From positions 119,439 through 183,438 of the forward strand of contig MU129019.1 in the NCBI GenBank assembly GCA_014904985.1: a stretch of DNA of 64,000 nucleotides, written 5' to 3'. Origin of the DNA: Hydnum rufescens UP504 (Eukaryota; Basidiomycota; Agaricomycetes; Cantharellales; Hydnaceae). The notes under the pieces are model-generated. The model made no database searches. It had not been told where the DNA came from and saw nothing but the letters and a program-made list of their open reading frames with translations. This document shows, piece after piece, positions 14,149-25,593 of the stretch. Both the position numbers and the translations under genes were made by a program. Each line of letters opens with the position of its first letter. The stretch's first letter is position 1.

Positions 14149-14954
14149 TTACAACTGGCCGGCCGCAGTAATGGTGACGGGTTTGGCAGGCACGTCACGC
14201 CCTTTGCTGGGATTAATTTCAATTTTCTTGACTGCGAAATTGGCAGTCTTGGTCAGAGGACGGCAAGGTCAGGTAGAAGGCTAGGTACGTACCGACGTCG
14301 AGGCCCTCGACAACTTCGCCAAAGACGGTGTGTTTACCGTTCAAGTGAGGGGTCCTACAATGGTAAAATTAGGGCTAGAGTATGGATTGTTATCGATTAC
14401 ACATACTCGACAAAGGTAATGAAGAATTGGGAACCTTGGGGAGGACATTATCAGTGCTAGGCGAATATAGCATCCTTGCATTTCATACCGTTTGTGTTAG
14501 GCCCAGCGTTGGCCATGGAGAGCAGGCCGGGTTTGGTGTGCTTGACGTTGAAGTTCTCGTCAGGGAATTTGAGACCGTAAATTGATTCACCTGATGGGAT
14601 TTCAGAAAGATCTAGGGCGAGTGATCATGTGAAAAAGTGACAGGCCAAATACCTCCTGTGCCATTTCCAGCAGTGAAATCACCACCCTGAGCCATGAAGC
14701 CTGGAATGACGCGGTGGAAGGCGGAGCCAGCGTAAGTGAGATGCTTCCCGTTCCTCCCGACGCCTTTTTCGCCTGTGCAGAGGGCTCGGAAGTTTTCAAC
14801 GGTTTTTGGGACAACGTCACTGTAGAGGGAGAAAACGATACGCCCAGTCTACTGCAAATCAGCACCTGGATGCACCAGGGCGGGAATGAGGAAGACCCAC
14901 GGGAGTACCACCGATGGAGATGTCGAAGTAAACTCTGGGGCGAGAAGCAGCCAT
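14149..14954 (-). CDS. Cyclophilin-type peptidyl-prolyl isomerase (single domain)
   Basis: A compact cyclophilin of CypA size. It starts [16 protein letters not shown] at 14954 and stops at 14149-14151 after TITAAGQL. It isomerises Xaa-Pro bonds and would bind cyclosporin A. Motifs in order are [46 protein letters not shown] (catalytic Arg present), [37 protein letters not shown], and [15 protein letters not shown]. There is no signal peptide, so it should be cytosolic or nuclear. The position of the cyclosporin-contacting Trp of human CypA (WLDGKH) is His here (HLNGKH), as in Cyp40-type proteins, which bind the drug more weakly. At least five short GT-AG introns interrupt the gene, one between FITFVE and TPHLNG. 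Confidence 0.92.
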
Positions 14955-15606
14955 TGATTGTCGTTGTGTTGTGTTCGGAGAGAAACAGAGGAGAGCGCTT
15001 GATCTTATATGAGTTACGATTATTCGATCTCGGCAATACCCGCTTATTCCCGCTCTAATCATATGAGGGCCTGAATTTACGGGTCCACGTCTAATTCAGG
15101 GCGATAAGAAAAAGTTAGGTAACGGCATCGCCTAGAACGATATTATGAACACGTAAACGTTGCGATCTCGCCAAAGCCACTGGGCGCGCCTCGTTGCCTT
15201 AAAGGCAAAGAAATCGCTGCGGTCGAACGGTGTCGGATGGATGGAGGTGCGGAAGGCAGGGTACCTGTATTTTCTATTCGCCGGAGATTTACTCCCATGG
15301 GAGACCGTGTCCCGAGTTGAGTTGACCAAAAGACATTGACTCTTTTCGGCTCGAGTGATTCCAGAGGGTTGCCTAGAACCACTAGGAAGGGACGGGTCAC
15401 ATTCTACGTGATTAAAGAAGCGTAACCATGTGCTGTAGGACTGCACTATTACAGTATTGGCAGGCGCTCAAAGGGCTGAGTCCTGGTTCTCCAAATCCGG
15501 GAAATCGCTCAACCCAAACGAAGAAGGTATTTGCCTATAGGCTCAAAAAAAACCTTGACTCCCAATTAGTACATCTGGTTCACCATCAAGGATAAATGAA
15601 TTGATA
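14955..15606. other. Intergenic, cyclophilin promoter
   Basis: This 650 bp stretch contains the cyclophilin promoter and 5' UTR and the edge of the downstream duplication. Short minus-strand frames at 15132-15446 resemble nothing I know. Confidence 0.4.
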
Positions 15607-15837
15607 TCAGAACTAGGTTACAACAGAGCCAACAGGCATACAAATGGTGTACTTGATATCAGAGAACGGTGCTTGCTGGATGAGTTCCATGGTGAGATGC
15701 AGCATTGGACCAAAAGCTTCGGAGATTGTTTCAGATGAGGATATTGGAAGGCCCTGCTGCTCGGTGCGAAATAGAAAGTATATCTTAGATGTAGATCAAA
15801 TGCAAGGAACACTGCAGACCTCACCCTCCTGTATGCT

Positions 15838-17140
15838 TCAGTGGGCCGGCCACCAGTCGCCGAAGAGGATACCGCGAACAGGGCTCCACGTGATAACTTT
15901 TTGAGTAGGGAGTCCCTTCTTCACCCATACATCCGCCCACCACCTCGTATTCCACGCCAGAAATCCCCAAGCGAAGGCTCTTCTCCATCCCGAGCCTATC
16001 CCCGAATGCGCGATACATGCGTCAATCGCAAGACCGACCGGTTGGATAAGGAAAAAGCCCATGATGGACCAGTCCCAGAAATAACGATGAGGATGAGCTG
16101 GGTCCGCTGGGTACCGATGCATAATAATAATATGCAACAGCGTGGTCATGACAAAGGTCAGCGTGACCCTCAATGGGCGGATTATTCCTTTGAACCTTTG
16201 GGTGGTGTCGGCGGAAAAGAAGAGGGAGAGTAAACTGTCACCGAGATATGTGAAGCTTCGACGAAATATGTGATGCCAGCGATTGCTCCAGAAATCCTGG
16301 AGCGAGGTGGTAAGGAGGGGCTCCCCGAAAAAGGGCGGCCAGGAGGAAGGACTTGTCAAGCCGGAGGCGACAAAAAAAATGGACAGCAAATCATAGACCG
16401 ACACCATCCCACAGCAAATAAGCGGGCCCATTGCGAGGCCACAAAAGATTTGGTCCCAGAATGGTAACGCGCGCGAGACGGGCTCGTTCAGCGTTGCCTT
16501 GAATGGCACCTGTTTAATATAGGTATCAATCCCGTCCATGAGAAGTCGGTACGCGGCGAAGTGGATGATAGTACGCATGAGGAATACTGCACGCGTTGGT
16601 GGCCGAAAATTCACCACCCGGGATGGCGCAAAATCCCACCGACGACGTCTCATCCAGCTGGAACCAGTAATGGATGCTGAAAGGTCCAGAGCGTATACGA
16701 TACGTCCGATTGTATCTTGAGGGAGTGGGAGGACGTTTCCAGTGGGAAGTGATACCCACTTCGGAGGGGTGTCATTCATAATCATAAACAATTGCATGAT
16801 GACATAGCAAGGAATCATAGACAGCCATGGATAAACCTTGCGGGGAGTAGAGCAATGCTTAGACACGGGCGATCAGGAAAAGTTTGACACGCACGTGAAT
16901 AGATACCAGCGGGTCATGGTCAAGGTAATGCCCATAGCCAAAATCCCAAAGCGCCCAGAGGGTCAAGGCAAGCAGGAAGAAGCGGACGAACCATGGCCAT
17001 CCCCTGCCGGGGAAAGTATGAGTGAAAATACAAGCAGTATAGAGAAACCAGATGAGGGCGAATCGAGGGAGAAGGGTCCGGACTAGGTCGGGAGGCGCAG
17101 CACGGAGGCCGCCGATATTGGGTTCACTCCTTGCCTTCAT
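15838..17140 (-). CDS. Wax-synthase-like membrane acyltransferase, copy A (intact)
   Basis: Two exons (17140-16889 and 16836-15838, with a 52-nt intron) encode about 416 residues with many hydrophobic segments. The hallmark is FWSNRWHHIFRRSF, the HH-containing core of the fungal wax synthase/MBOAT_2-like family. A second His follows in the membrane stretch VMTTLLHIIIMHR, and WGFLAWNTRWW lies near the end. Members transfer acyl or acetyl groups in the ER membrane, and some act in terpenoid biosynthesis (for example acetyltransferases of meroterpenoid clusters). The substrate here is unknown, and no biosynthetic cluster surrounds it. The start chosen is the Met of MKARSEPN, which both copies share; no upstream ATG stays in frame. 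The stop follows DWWPAH. Copy B instead reads on through this point, so the A stop may be a premature truncation of a short tail. Confidence 0.78.
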
Positions 17141-17365
17141 ATCCAGGCTAGATGCTTTCTTCGCCACGCCATTGAAGAACTTGTTGAAGAGGTTTATAGC
17201 TGAGTGTGAGGGAATCCACTCATATTCAGATTTCTAGACTAGGAACGTGGACAAAGCGGCGCTTCGCAAGGTGCCCGAGCAGGGCAAGATTGATCTCCCG
17301 GAGCAAGAGATGCAAAAAGAAAAATAGATTACTAGTGCATGAGATCTCGTATAGCGCATCATTAT

Positions 17366-18095
17366 TTATGGAATGTGTATGCTCTGCACGACTCCCGAAT
17401 ACCCGAACGACCGCAGTACCCTGATGCTCGGCATCATCCTCGTCCGCCTGCCTATCCGTGTTGGAATCATAATCAAGCCATTTACCTCCCGCCCGGTGTG
17501 GTTATAGACGATATCAGTAAAGCCATGTATTAAGCCCCGACGATCCCCATTCTTTTCCATATCGAGCGCCACCCGTAGGCGCTCTTCGACTCCCGCACCT
17601 CGTTTAGTTTTAGACCCTCCACGCGCAATGACGATTTGCGGCACCAATGCCAACAGAGGAAGGAGGCAGGTTTCAGGATCTCGGTCGTCCAAGGTGGGCG
17701 GTTGGATCTAAAGGAGCGAAGGAAAAACAATTACAAAGTGTGTAGTAAGGGTAGAAACAGAACGGCTACTCACTCGTTCGAGCCCCATAACGTCTTACAT
17801 AGAAGGCACTAAGAGCAGGGTCAATGACTATCACAGAAGGAAAGTGGAACCAAGCACATGTACCCGGAAGAACGAGTTGCCATCCACTAGTAAAGAGATC
17901 AGAAGGGTAGCCCTGTAGACGAAACACGGTCAAGCTATAATAACTAGATGTTCCTTGGGAGAGAATCTTACCCACTAGGGAAAGCCTATCGATCAGGCGA
18001 ACGAATTAGGGGTCTGGTTCTCCTCACGCCCAACGAAGCAACTTACTCTGTGCGTATCTGTGGAGTGTGGACGGTACCACGTCTGATTCTTTACG
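17366..18095 (-). pseudogene. Truncated 3' fragment of the DUF2985-like membrane protein gene (copy A)
   Basis: This is a partial duplicate of the 3' exons of the gene at 21116-23600. It preserves RPPWTT, then IVIARGGSKTKR and VEERLRVAL, and the C-terminal REVNGLIMIP. An extra T near 17660 (a TGTTGG run where copy B has TGTGG) shifts the frame between the PASFLC and ARGGSKTKR blocks. The first exons, including the whole acidic N-terminus and the first membrane segments, are absent. It has no start of its own and is almost certainly non-functional. Confidence 0.8.
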
Positions 18096-18199
18096 AATTG
18101 TCTTCACACAGAAAGTGACCGAAGATAGCATAAATGCAATGGCCCCTGATACTGTCCATTTGTTTACCTGATACCTAGGCACAATCAATTAGCTTCAAA

Positions 18200-18890
18200 C
18201 GAGAGGTACGGACTATCCTTTGCGGACCAGTCAACACTGATTATAACAAATAAGCCACAGGGGCGAGGGAGGCGAAGCACTGACACTGTTGACCGCTGCC
18301 CTAGGCTCATCACCGCCACCTCTCCAGTGCTGGAACTGGTCATATTCTCCGGGCCTGGGAAGGATACGCTGAAGTACGGGAATGCTTGGTGCATATGGGA
18401 ATAGTTTAGTGGGTCTGCAATTCGATTTGCCAGTGGCAACAACGTTGGTCGTCCAAAAAATTCGGGACAAAATAGAGCAGTCCAAGCTAGCGAGTCATGG
18501 GGCTTGAGGAGACTGGGGTTGCGTTTCCCCACACACCCCACACATCAGACAGTGTACGATGAATGGCTCGGTACTGATTCCAACCCGCCACTCGACAGCA
18601 GGCAGATTCAGGCCTATAAACTCAACGCCGTGCTCGGTATTTACAGACTCGAAAAGGGCATGACTGACAAGGAATTTGTGAGCGGTAGCATCAAGAGCGT
18701 GGTCGAACATGGCAATTACGAAGACATGAATATATGCATTCCGAATCTCGGGAGCTTCGGTAAATGCTGGGGGGACTGCATCCAGCTCCTGCACAGCTTC
18801 AAGAACATTGAAACCATCATTTCCATAGATATCATCGCTCTCGATGAACAACAGATCAGGTTTATATCAGGAGTGTCATCCTCATCCTAA
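18200..18890 (-). pseudogene. Transposase remnant between the two duplicate copies
   Basis: Minus-strand translations give two collinear blocks. The first contains the acidic stretch FIESDDIYGND, then EIRNAYIHVFVIAMFDHA, HGVEFIGL, and a zinc-finger-like CLMCGVC. The second contains FPYAPSIPVLQRIL and PGEYDQFQHWR. This order resembles the N-terminal half of transposases common in agaricomycetes (Plavaka/KDZ-type large elements). The blocks are in different frames and the catalytic part is missing. It fills most of the spacer between the tandem copies, which hints that the element took part in the duplication. The family assignment is from memory and tentative. Confidence 0.5.
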
Positions 18891-19324
18891 TATCCGCGGG
18901 TTCCAGTTGCTTTGAGGTATCAGAGTCCTAATCAGGGATAAGCACGGGTCATTTTGGGAATAGCACGTCTTGTCGCTCTTATAAGCAACAAATGAGCAAG
19001 CGAATAACTGGAGGTGGGTAATCTCAGTGACGCATCGGGCCATTTGTCAAGTCCCTTTCTGGGTTATACGATCAAGACACTTTTTAGATATTGTTAATCG
19101 CACACACGTTTTTATCTTATGTCCATGGAGCGAGAAAACCCTAGCTGTAGGGAAAATTAAAAATTCCAGAAAAACATGAGTTTTCTACTGGATCTTTTGT
19201 GCCAAGATTCGACCCTATTTTGCTGTCCCAAACACGCCGCCTCTTATTGTTCCCAACCCTCTTATGGCACCGAGAATATGTATAGAATAGCAATCCGGTT
19301 GGTAGTACTTGACATCTGCTATAC
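18891..19324. other. Spacer between duplicate copies
   Basis: About 430 bp of AT-leaning sequence lies between the transposase remnant and duplicate copy B. I see no gene or repeat. Confidence 0.4.
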
Positions 19325-21841
19325 CATCAGAACTAGGTCACAAGGGAATCAGCAGGGATACAGATGGCATGCTTGGTATCAGATAATAGCGCTTGCTGGA
19401 TGAGTTCCATGCTGAGATGGAGCATGGGTCCAAAAAGCTTCAGAGATCGCTTCAGATGAGGATATTCGAAAGCCCCGCTGCTTGGTGCCAAATAGAAAGT
19501 GTATCTCAGATGTACATCAAATGCAATGAGCAACATAGACCTCACCCTCCTGTACGCCTTGGTGGGCCGGCCACCACTCGCCGAAGAAGATACCACGAAT
19601 AGGGCTCCAAACGATAAATTGTTCAGTGGGGCCCCAGAGTCCCTTCTTCACCCACACATCCGCCCACCACCTCGAACTCCACAATAGGAATCCCCAAGCG
19701 AAGGCTCTTCTCCATCCCGGACCTATCCTCGAATGCGCCAGATATGCGTCAATCGCAAGACCGACCGGTTGGATAAGGAAAAAGCCCATGATGGACCAGT
19801 CCCAGAAATAACGATGAGGATGAGCTGGGTCCGCGGGGAACCGATACATAACGATAAGATGCAACGCCGTGGACATGACAAAGGTCAGCGTAACCCTCAA
19901 TAGACGGTTATTCCTCTGGACCTTTTGATCGCATCGGCTGAAAAGAAGAGGGAGAGGAAAGTGTCACTGAGGTGTGTGAAGCTTCGACGAAACATGTGAT
20001 GCCAACGATTGCTCCAGAAATCCTGGAGTGAAATGGCAAGGAGGGGCTCCTCGAAAAAGGGCGGCCAGGAGGAAGGACTTGTCAAGCCGGAGGCGACAAA
20101 AAAAATGGAGAGCAAGTCATAGATCATCGCCATTCCACAGGAAAGAAACGTGCCAATTGCGAAGCCACAAAGGATTTGGTCCCAGACTGGTAATGCGCGC
20201 GAGACGGGCTCGTTCAGTGTTGTCTTGAATGGCACTTGTTTAATGTAAATATCAATCCCATCCATGACAAGCTGGTACGCGGCAAAGTGGAGGACAGCGC
20301 GAGTGAGGAACACTGCACGCGTTGGTGGCCTATAATTCATGACCCGGGATGGTGCAAAATCCCACCGACGACGCGCCATCCAGCTGGAACCAGTCATAGA
20401 TGCGGAAAAGGTCTAGAGCGTATATGATACGTCCTATTGTATCTTGAGGAAGTGGGAAGACTTTTCCAGTGGAAAGCGATACCCACGTCGGAGGCGCGTC
20501 ATTCATAATCATAAACAAATGCATGAACCCATAGCAGGGAATCGTAGACAGCCACGAATAAACCTTATGAGGTAGTAGAGGAATTTTCAGAAAGTGTGAT
20601 CAGAAAAAACTTCGACACGCACTTGAATAGATACCAACGGGTCATGGTAATGGTAACGTCCATGGCCAAAATCCCAAAACGCCCAGAGTGTCAAGGGAAG
20701 CAAGAAGAAGCGGACAAACCATGGCCATCGCTTGCCGGGGAAAGTATGGGTGAAAATACAAACAGTATATAGAAACCAGGCGAGGGTGAACCGAGGGAGA
20801 AGGGTCCGGACTAGGTCAGGGGTCGCAGAACGGAGGCCGACACTGGGCTCACTCCTTGTCTTCATATATTGGGTAGATGTTTTCTTCGCCAGGTCGTTGA
20901 AGAGCTCGCTGCCTAGTGTGGGGCTGTGTCTGTCAGAATCCACTCATTTAGATTTCCAGATAGGGCCGTGTTCGAAGCGGCCCTTCGTACGATCCGAACA
21001 GGTCAGGTCAGGACAAGATTGGACTCCGGAGTAAGAGGTTGCAAAAGAACAAATTAGATTGTTACAGATCCCATTAATTATGGCCATAAGATGGTGTCCA
21101 ACATATAGCGCGTCATCATGGAATGTGGCCTGCACGACCCCCAAATACTTGAACGACCGCATTACCCTTATGCTCGGCATCATCCTCGTCTGCCTCACCT
21201 ATCCGTGGTGGAATCATAATCAAGCCATTTACCTCCCGCCCGGTGCGGTTATAGACGATATGTTGTTGGTCAGTAAAGTCATGTATTAAGCCCCGACGAT
21301 CGCCATTCTTTTCCATATTGAGCGCCACCCGTAGGCGCTCTTCCACTTCCGCACGTCGCTTCGTTTTAGACCCCCCGCGCGCAATGATGACCGCTGCACC
21401 AATGCCACAGAGGAAGGAGGCAGGAATGAGGAGCCCCGTCGTCCAAGGCGGGCGGTTGTATCTGAAGAAGGGAAGGAAAAACAATGACAAAGTAGTAAGG
21501 GTAGAAACAAAGGGCTACTCGCTCGTTCAGACCCCACATCGTCCCACATAGAATGCACTAAGAGCAGGGTCAATGACTATCACAGAAGAAAAATTGAGCG
21601 AAGCACATGTACCTGGAAGAACGAGTTGCCATCCACTAGTAAACAAATGAGGAGGGCAGTGCTGTGGGCGAGACACGGTCAAACTATAAGCAGACGTTCC
21701 TTGGGAGAGAATCTTACCCAATAGGGAAAGCCTATCAATCAGGGAACGAATTAGGTGGGTGGCTCCTCTCACGCACGAGGGGACTTACTCTGTGTGTGTC
21801 TGTGGAGTGTGGACGATACCACGTCTGACTCTTCGCAAATT
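19325..21841. repeat. Tandem duplication, copy B
   Basis: This is the same-orientation partner of 15607-18095, at an offset of about 3.7 kb. It differs by scattered substitutions and single-base indels. It is continuous with the intact membrane-protein gene at its right end, so it represents the ancestral position. Confidence 0.9.
19517..20865 (-). pseudogene. Wax-synthase-like acyltransferase, copy B (two frameshifts)
   Basis: This is a close paralogue of the gene at 15838-17140 with the same exon layout and the same start Met (MKTRSEPS). Two single-base differences break it. An extra T follows ALDL near 20405, where copy A reads ALDLSASITGSSW and copy B ALDLFRIYDW. A missing base near 19903 lies between the FSADAIKRSRG and LRVTLTFVM blocks. 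Between them the frame continues as MTGSSWMARRRW through the intact core FWSNRWHHMFRRSF. The two shifts cancel, so the DNA is nearly coding throughout. Recent inactivation and sequencing error are both possible. Confidence 0.75.
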
Positions 21842-23600
21842 CCCTTTGCTCTGTGTTGAAGACCAGACGTTAGTGATGGTAGGGATGCAGTTGGACATGA
21901 GGGAATAGGGCGCACGTCTTCTCAAATCTTTCTGCTGCTTTTCGGTCAGCACGTGGGTGAAATTTGGGTCGATCTGAGGGTCTGGGAGGTCATCTGGATG
22001 TTGGAGAGGCGGAAGGTCAAGCCTCATTCGCAGCCGTGCGTCAAGCCGCTTGTAGTGCCATATAAAGAGAATTCCTGAGGATGAAACAAATCCAGAGTGA
22101 ATTAATTCGCCGATCAAATCGATTTGCCGAAATAAGATACAGACGATAAGTGTCCATTAGCCTCCAGGGAATAAGACCAACGCCCGTGACGGTGAATAAG
22201 GCTGATGAATGAAATTCGTCAACAGATTACCGAAGGATATATTTACGCAAGGTAGCGAACCATTCTCGACCTGGCTGGATATTTCGATCCAGAACTTTTG
22301 CTGTTGCGGATTATGCAAATTGATGAATTTGGCCAGGAAGAAGACGATGGCGGCGCCCCAAAAGACTGGAGATCGAGAACGTAAGAAGATGGAGAGGACC
22401 CCAGTGAAAGGACTGCCTCACCAACAAGGAAACCATATATTCCAACAACAATTCCAGTGGCTATGGTGAATAATGTATATCAGGACTGTGCTTTAAAAAT
22501 TTTCAAGAGTACGTACGGGTCATCAAGAACTGGCCGAGCCCACGTAGAGTCCTTCGGATTCTAGCACGTCTCTTCAGGACATGCTCTACATGGGCATCTA
22601 GCTCATCCTCGGTCTTTCTACGCTTTCTTGGGGCTTTCTCAGCACCTTCTGTATCAGGAAGACTCTCGAAAGTGTCTGAAGGGGAGAGTGTGGGGAGAGT
22701 GACGACGGGCCGCCGGGAATAGATAGGAAGGCGGGGGATGAGAATGGAGTTGGCGGCGTTGGAGAGGTGGGAAACGACAGCGACTTGGGGATCTATGACG
22801 TCGAGGTGCTCAACGACATCGTCGAGATGGTGTTCCTCGTCGTCATACTCGCTTTCAGAGTCGTCGTCATCAGAGGAATATTCGGAAGAGGGGGTTTCGT
22901 CTGTGAAGGGATCATGAAGTTCTGCAACGGGCTGTTCTTCAGTGCGGGCGGAGGTGCCAGTGGGCACCTGAAGGGTCATTAACTGGGGGACTCCAAGGTG
23001 TGGAGAAGAGGCTCGCCGGGCCAGGGCCACGTCTGCTAAGTTGGGAGGCGCGGTTAATGAAGGATTTGACGGGGACCGTGAGGGTGGTCTTGGAATACCC
23101 GCACCTGGGACAGCGAGATGGCGAGCGAAGCTTGGGGAGCTGCTCGCCTGGCCGTTGTCCGCAGAGACTGCGAGGGGGGCTGAGACTCGGTGGGGGATAC
23201 CAGGACGGTCGGAAGCAGTGGATGATACATTGAGTCTGCGCCTAGCGATAGCATCGGAGACCCAGCTGCGGCCATCATCCTCAGCGTCGGTAGCGTTTCC
23301 ATCATCTTTCGTTTGGGGCCGGAGCTGTGGACCTGGGGCCGGAGTAAGACTACTGCTTGGGGGCTGAATGTTGGGTCCTTGGTCTCCAGGATCAGAGGGA
23401 GCCCGCGAGTTTCTAAATACACTTGAGACTGTGGCACTCCTAGAGCGACCGCGTCCTTGGCGAGCACCTGTACCAAAGTCCTAGTGAAGAGATATGAGTA
23501 CAAAGAGGGTAGATTCGATTGGTAAACTGACGGGGGAGCCTTCGCCGTCTGAGGGCTCTGGGAGGGTTGCGTAATTTTTCTTTACTCGTACAGAAGGCAT
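21116..23600 (-). CDS. Fungal integral membrane protein, DUF2985-like
   Basis: The protein starts MPSVRVKKNYATLPEP. About 300 disordered residues follow, containing an Asp/Glu/Ser-rich acidic run (SSDDDDSESEYDDEE) and a basic KAPRKRRK patch. Membrane blocks come next, in order: TGIVVGIYGFLV, VFWGAAIVFFLAKFINLHN, KFWIEISSQVEN, LFTVTGVGLIPWRLMDTYR, the linker IWHYKRLDARLRMRL, DDLPDPQIDPNFTHVLTEKQQ, WQLVLPGTCA, and RPPWTTGLLIPASFLCGIGAAVIIARGGSKTKR. The C-terminus is cytoplasmic-looking and ends FGGRAGHIP. This organisation matches a widespread family of uncharacterised fungal membrane proteins that I recall as DUF2985/PLAC8-associated. No function is known to me. The start and first intron were chosen from splice consensus and the open acidic N-terminus. 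Its 3' half is duplicated, broken, at 17366-18095. Confidence 0.72.
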
Positions 23601-24066
23601 TAGGGAATGGGTACTAGAGGGAAGGAGGGAGAGAAAGATTCAAAGACTCGCTCAAGGATTCAGTCAAAGCAAAGACTGGACCACAAGCCGCCAATCACGT
23701 GGCGATAAGAGGTCCCAATTGTCCCAGTCGATAACTGTCAATTGTTACTGTACTCGTTCCCACACGGCATCTGGTTACAAGCAGGTGCACGAGCCACGGC
23801 CACAGCCGTGCCAACCGTAGTCAAGGTGCCCACAATGGGCCACTCCTCCCGCCCCCTACCGAGACCGACACCGCGGTGATTTCCGGTCAGTCTGCTACGG
23901 CCGCAGCTTGACTATGATTTCTCTCCGAGGACCCCTGAATCCGCCCAAGTCCTATACGGATCCGCTACCTGCTACCTCTTGCCTACCAGTCAACAATTAA
24001 AAGCTGTGCATAAATGCACATTCGGCACATTCCGACACCCCTACACTCTTCGTCTTTACTCTAAGG
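23601..24066. promoter_or_regulatory. Bidirectional promoter region with CCAAT, CACGTG and GATAAG boxes
   Basis: This is the divergent interval between the membrane-protein gene (-) and the gene at 24067 (+). CCAAT (23691-23695), CACGTG (23697-23702) and GATAAG (23704-23709) lie almost back to back. They match consensus sites for HAP/NF-Y, bHLH and GATA factors. Presence is seen; use is inferred. Confidence 0.45.
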
Positions 24067-25593
24067 ATGTCGTCGGTACGCTAAAATGGCATTCTTGGGA
24101 AGGCGCTATGTCCTTATACTGTCTTTAGCCAGAGCCTGAGCGACTTTCAGAGGCGCAGGTATTATCCCCGTCTGCATCTGTCACTAATACTGTCTAATGC
24201 CTTCTCAATCAGGTTGCTGATGCGTTCCACACTTTTCTGCAGAAAGCACTCGCCCAAGCAAAGGCTGAACGTCTTCTCGATGAGAGCACACTTGCGTCCG
24301 CCGAAGCCGATATCATGGTGTCAGGTTCGTCATACCATACTGAACACTGCATTCGTCTCTTCATTATTACTCTAGGACCCGCTCTCTGTCTTTACTTTGC
24401 TGCTCTTAGGTCAACCGGCAGCCCACCAAGTGTCCCTCTTCCAGGAAACACCAGTGGAACTCCACTGGTCCTCTCAGCCAAATCATGTCCCGAAACGTTT
24501 ACCAATTTTTTCGCCCTCTGGGCTGCATCCGTCGCTCCAATCCAATCCCTGTCCTCCCCCTTAAGACACGACCTCGCTCGTATAATATGTGATCAACCCC
24601 CTCTGTCTCCCAATATTCGTTCTTCCCTTCATCGAATAGCTGCCGACCTGCGCGCTGTTGCTATCGAGATTAGTCAGAGAAGAACCTTCCAGGTTCGTCT
24701 ACTTTCATATTCGACTTATTTCTTATTTCTACCTCACTCTGTTGGACTCTTTATAGAACCGCTACGGTGCTGATCTACAGGTAGCTTTGGATTCCGGTGG
24801 CGGTATGGGTCGCCGTTCATCTGTACAAGCGAAATTTACCCCACCACCTGCATATGGAGGCGACGGACAGATGTATCAGCATCCAGAGAAGCTCAAGGTA
24901 CAGGCTCCAACTCATCTATACTCCACTTCTCCGACTCTGTCCTCTGCAGCCTCTGGCAGGAGTGGTCGTAGCTCACGCAGCGCCAGAGCATCGCCTTCAC
25001 CTCCTCATTCTCCAGTTATTCTGAATGATAGCGATCCCATCATCGATGTCATTCGAGAAACCTTGTACGCTGCCCTTGCGGACGTGCTTTCTCTCGCCCC
25101 CTCCCTTCGCCCCTTACTTTCAACCGATCCAATCAGGGCCTTCTTCTCCTCCGTGGCGCTCGCGGTCCTAGAGGTATCTAGCAAGGCCGTTACGCCTTCC
25201 GGAGATGTGGAAGGTGTTCTGGGACAGTATGTAACATTTGATGACTGCCCGGAGCCGTTAAGGCCCCTTATGCGCGAACTCATCGGGATCTCTCGTCTCA
25301 CGAAGGCGATCGAAGAGGAGGACGATGCACTCGCCATGGAGCTCATCTCGCACGGGCGTGACGATGAACTTAGGGGCACCGTCACTCGCATGGAGCGCTT
25401 GAAAGCGATGCTCGAGCGTGGGAGCGGCGTCGAAGAGATGGAAGTTTCCCGGGGAAATGGGAGGGCCAGTCCGAGCGGCACCACTCTCCAGCTTGCGAAT
25501 CGAATTAATGCCCTTGCTCTCAGATTGACACAGCTACCTACATTCCGCGAGCGCCAACACGACGTGTTCAACATCTTGCGTGGGGTGCGATAA
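24067..25593 (+). CDS. Conserved-looking protein of unknown function
   Basis: I do not recognise this protein. Exons read MSS, then PEPERLSEAQ, then VADAFHTFLQKALAQAKAERLLDES, a central Ser/Pro-rich part, and a long C-terminal helical domain. The gene begins with a 9-nt coding exon (ATGTCGTCG) and has at least four GT-AG introns. The C-terminal half (about 24985-25593) is one exon, Leu-rich and acidic, with blocks DVIRETLYAALADVLSLAPSLR, EPLRPLMRELIGISRLTKAI and LTQLPTFRERQHDVFNILRG. No membrane segment or signal peptide is evident. The Ser/Arg-rich linker SGRSGRSSRSARASPSPP may be phosphorylated. Confidence 0.7.

Larger units (their letters stand above)
15607..18095. repeat. Tandem duplication, copy A
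   Basis: The segment aligns end to end with 19325-21841 in the same orientation, and both share long identical stretches such as those around 16310-16380 and 20040-20110. Similarity starts near the shared string ATCAGAACTAGGT and fades just after a shared motif near 18040-18090. Copy A contains an intact acyltransferase-like gene and a 5'-truncated, frameshifted piece of the neighbouring membrane-protein gene. It is therefore the derived copy, and the full-length neighbour gene sits next to copy B. Confidence 0.9.

Noticed and set aside
15838..16866. Single-exon acyltransferase starting near 16866
   Set aside because: The predicted N-terminus lies in intron sequence (16837-16888). The upstream exon with RTLLPRFALIWFLYT splices in frame and is conserved in copy B.
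25005..25574. 189-codon minus-strand open frame
   Set aside because: Antisense to the better-supported gene at 24067-25593, which has splice-consistent upstream exons.
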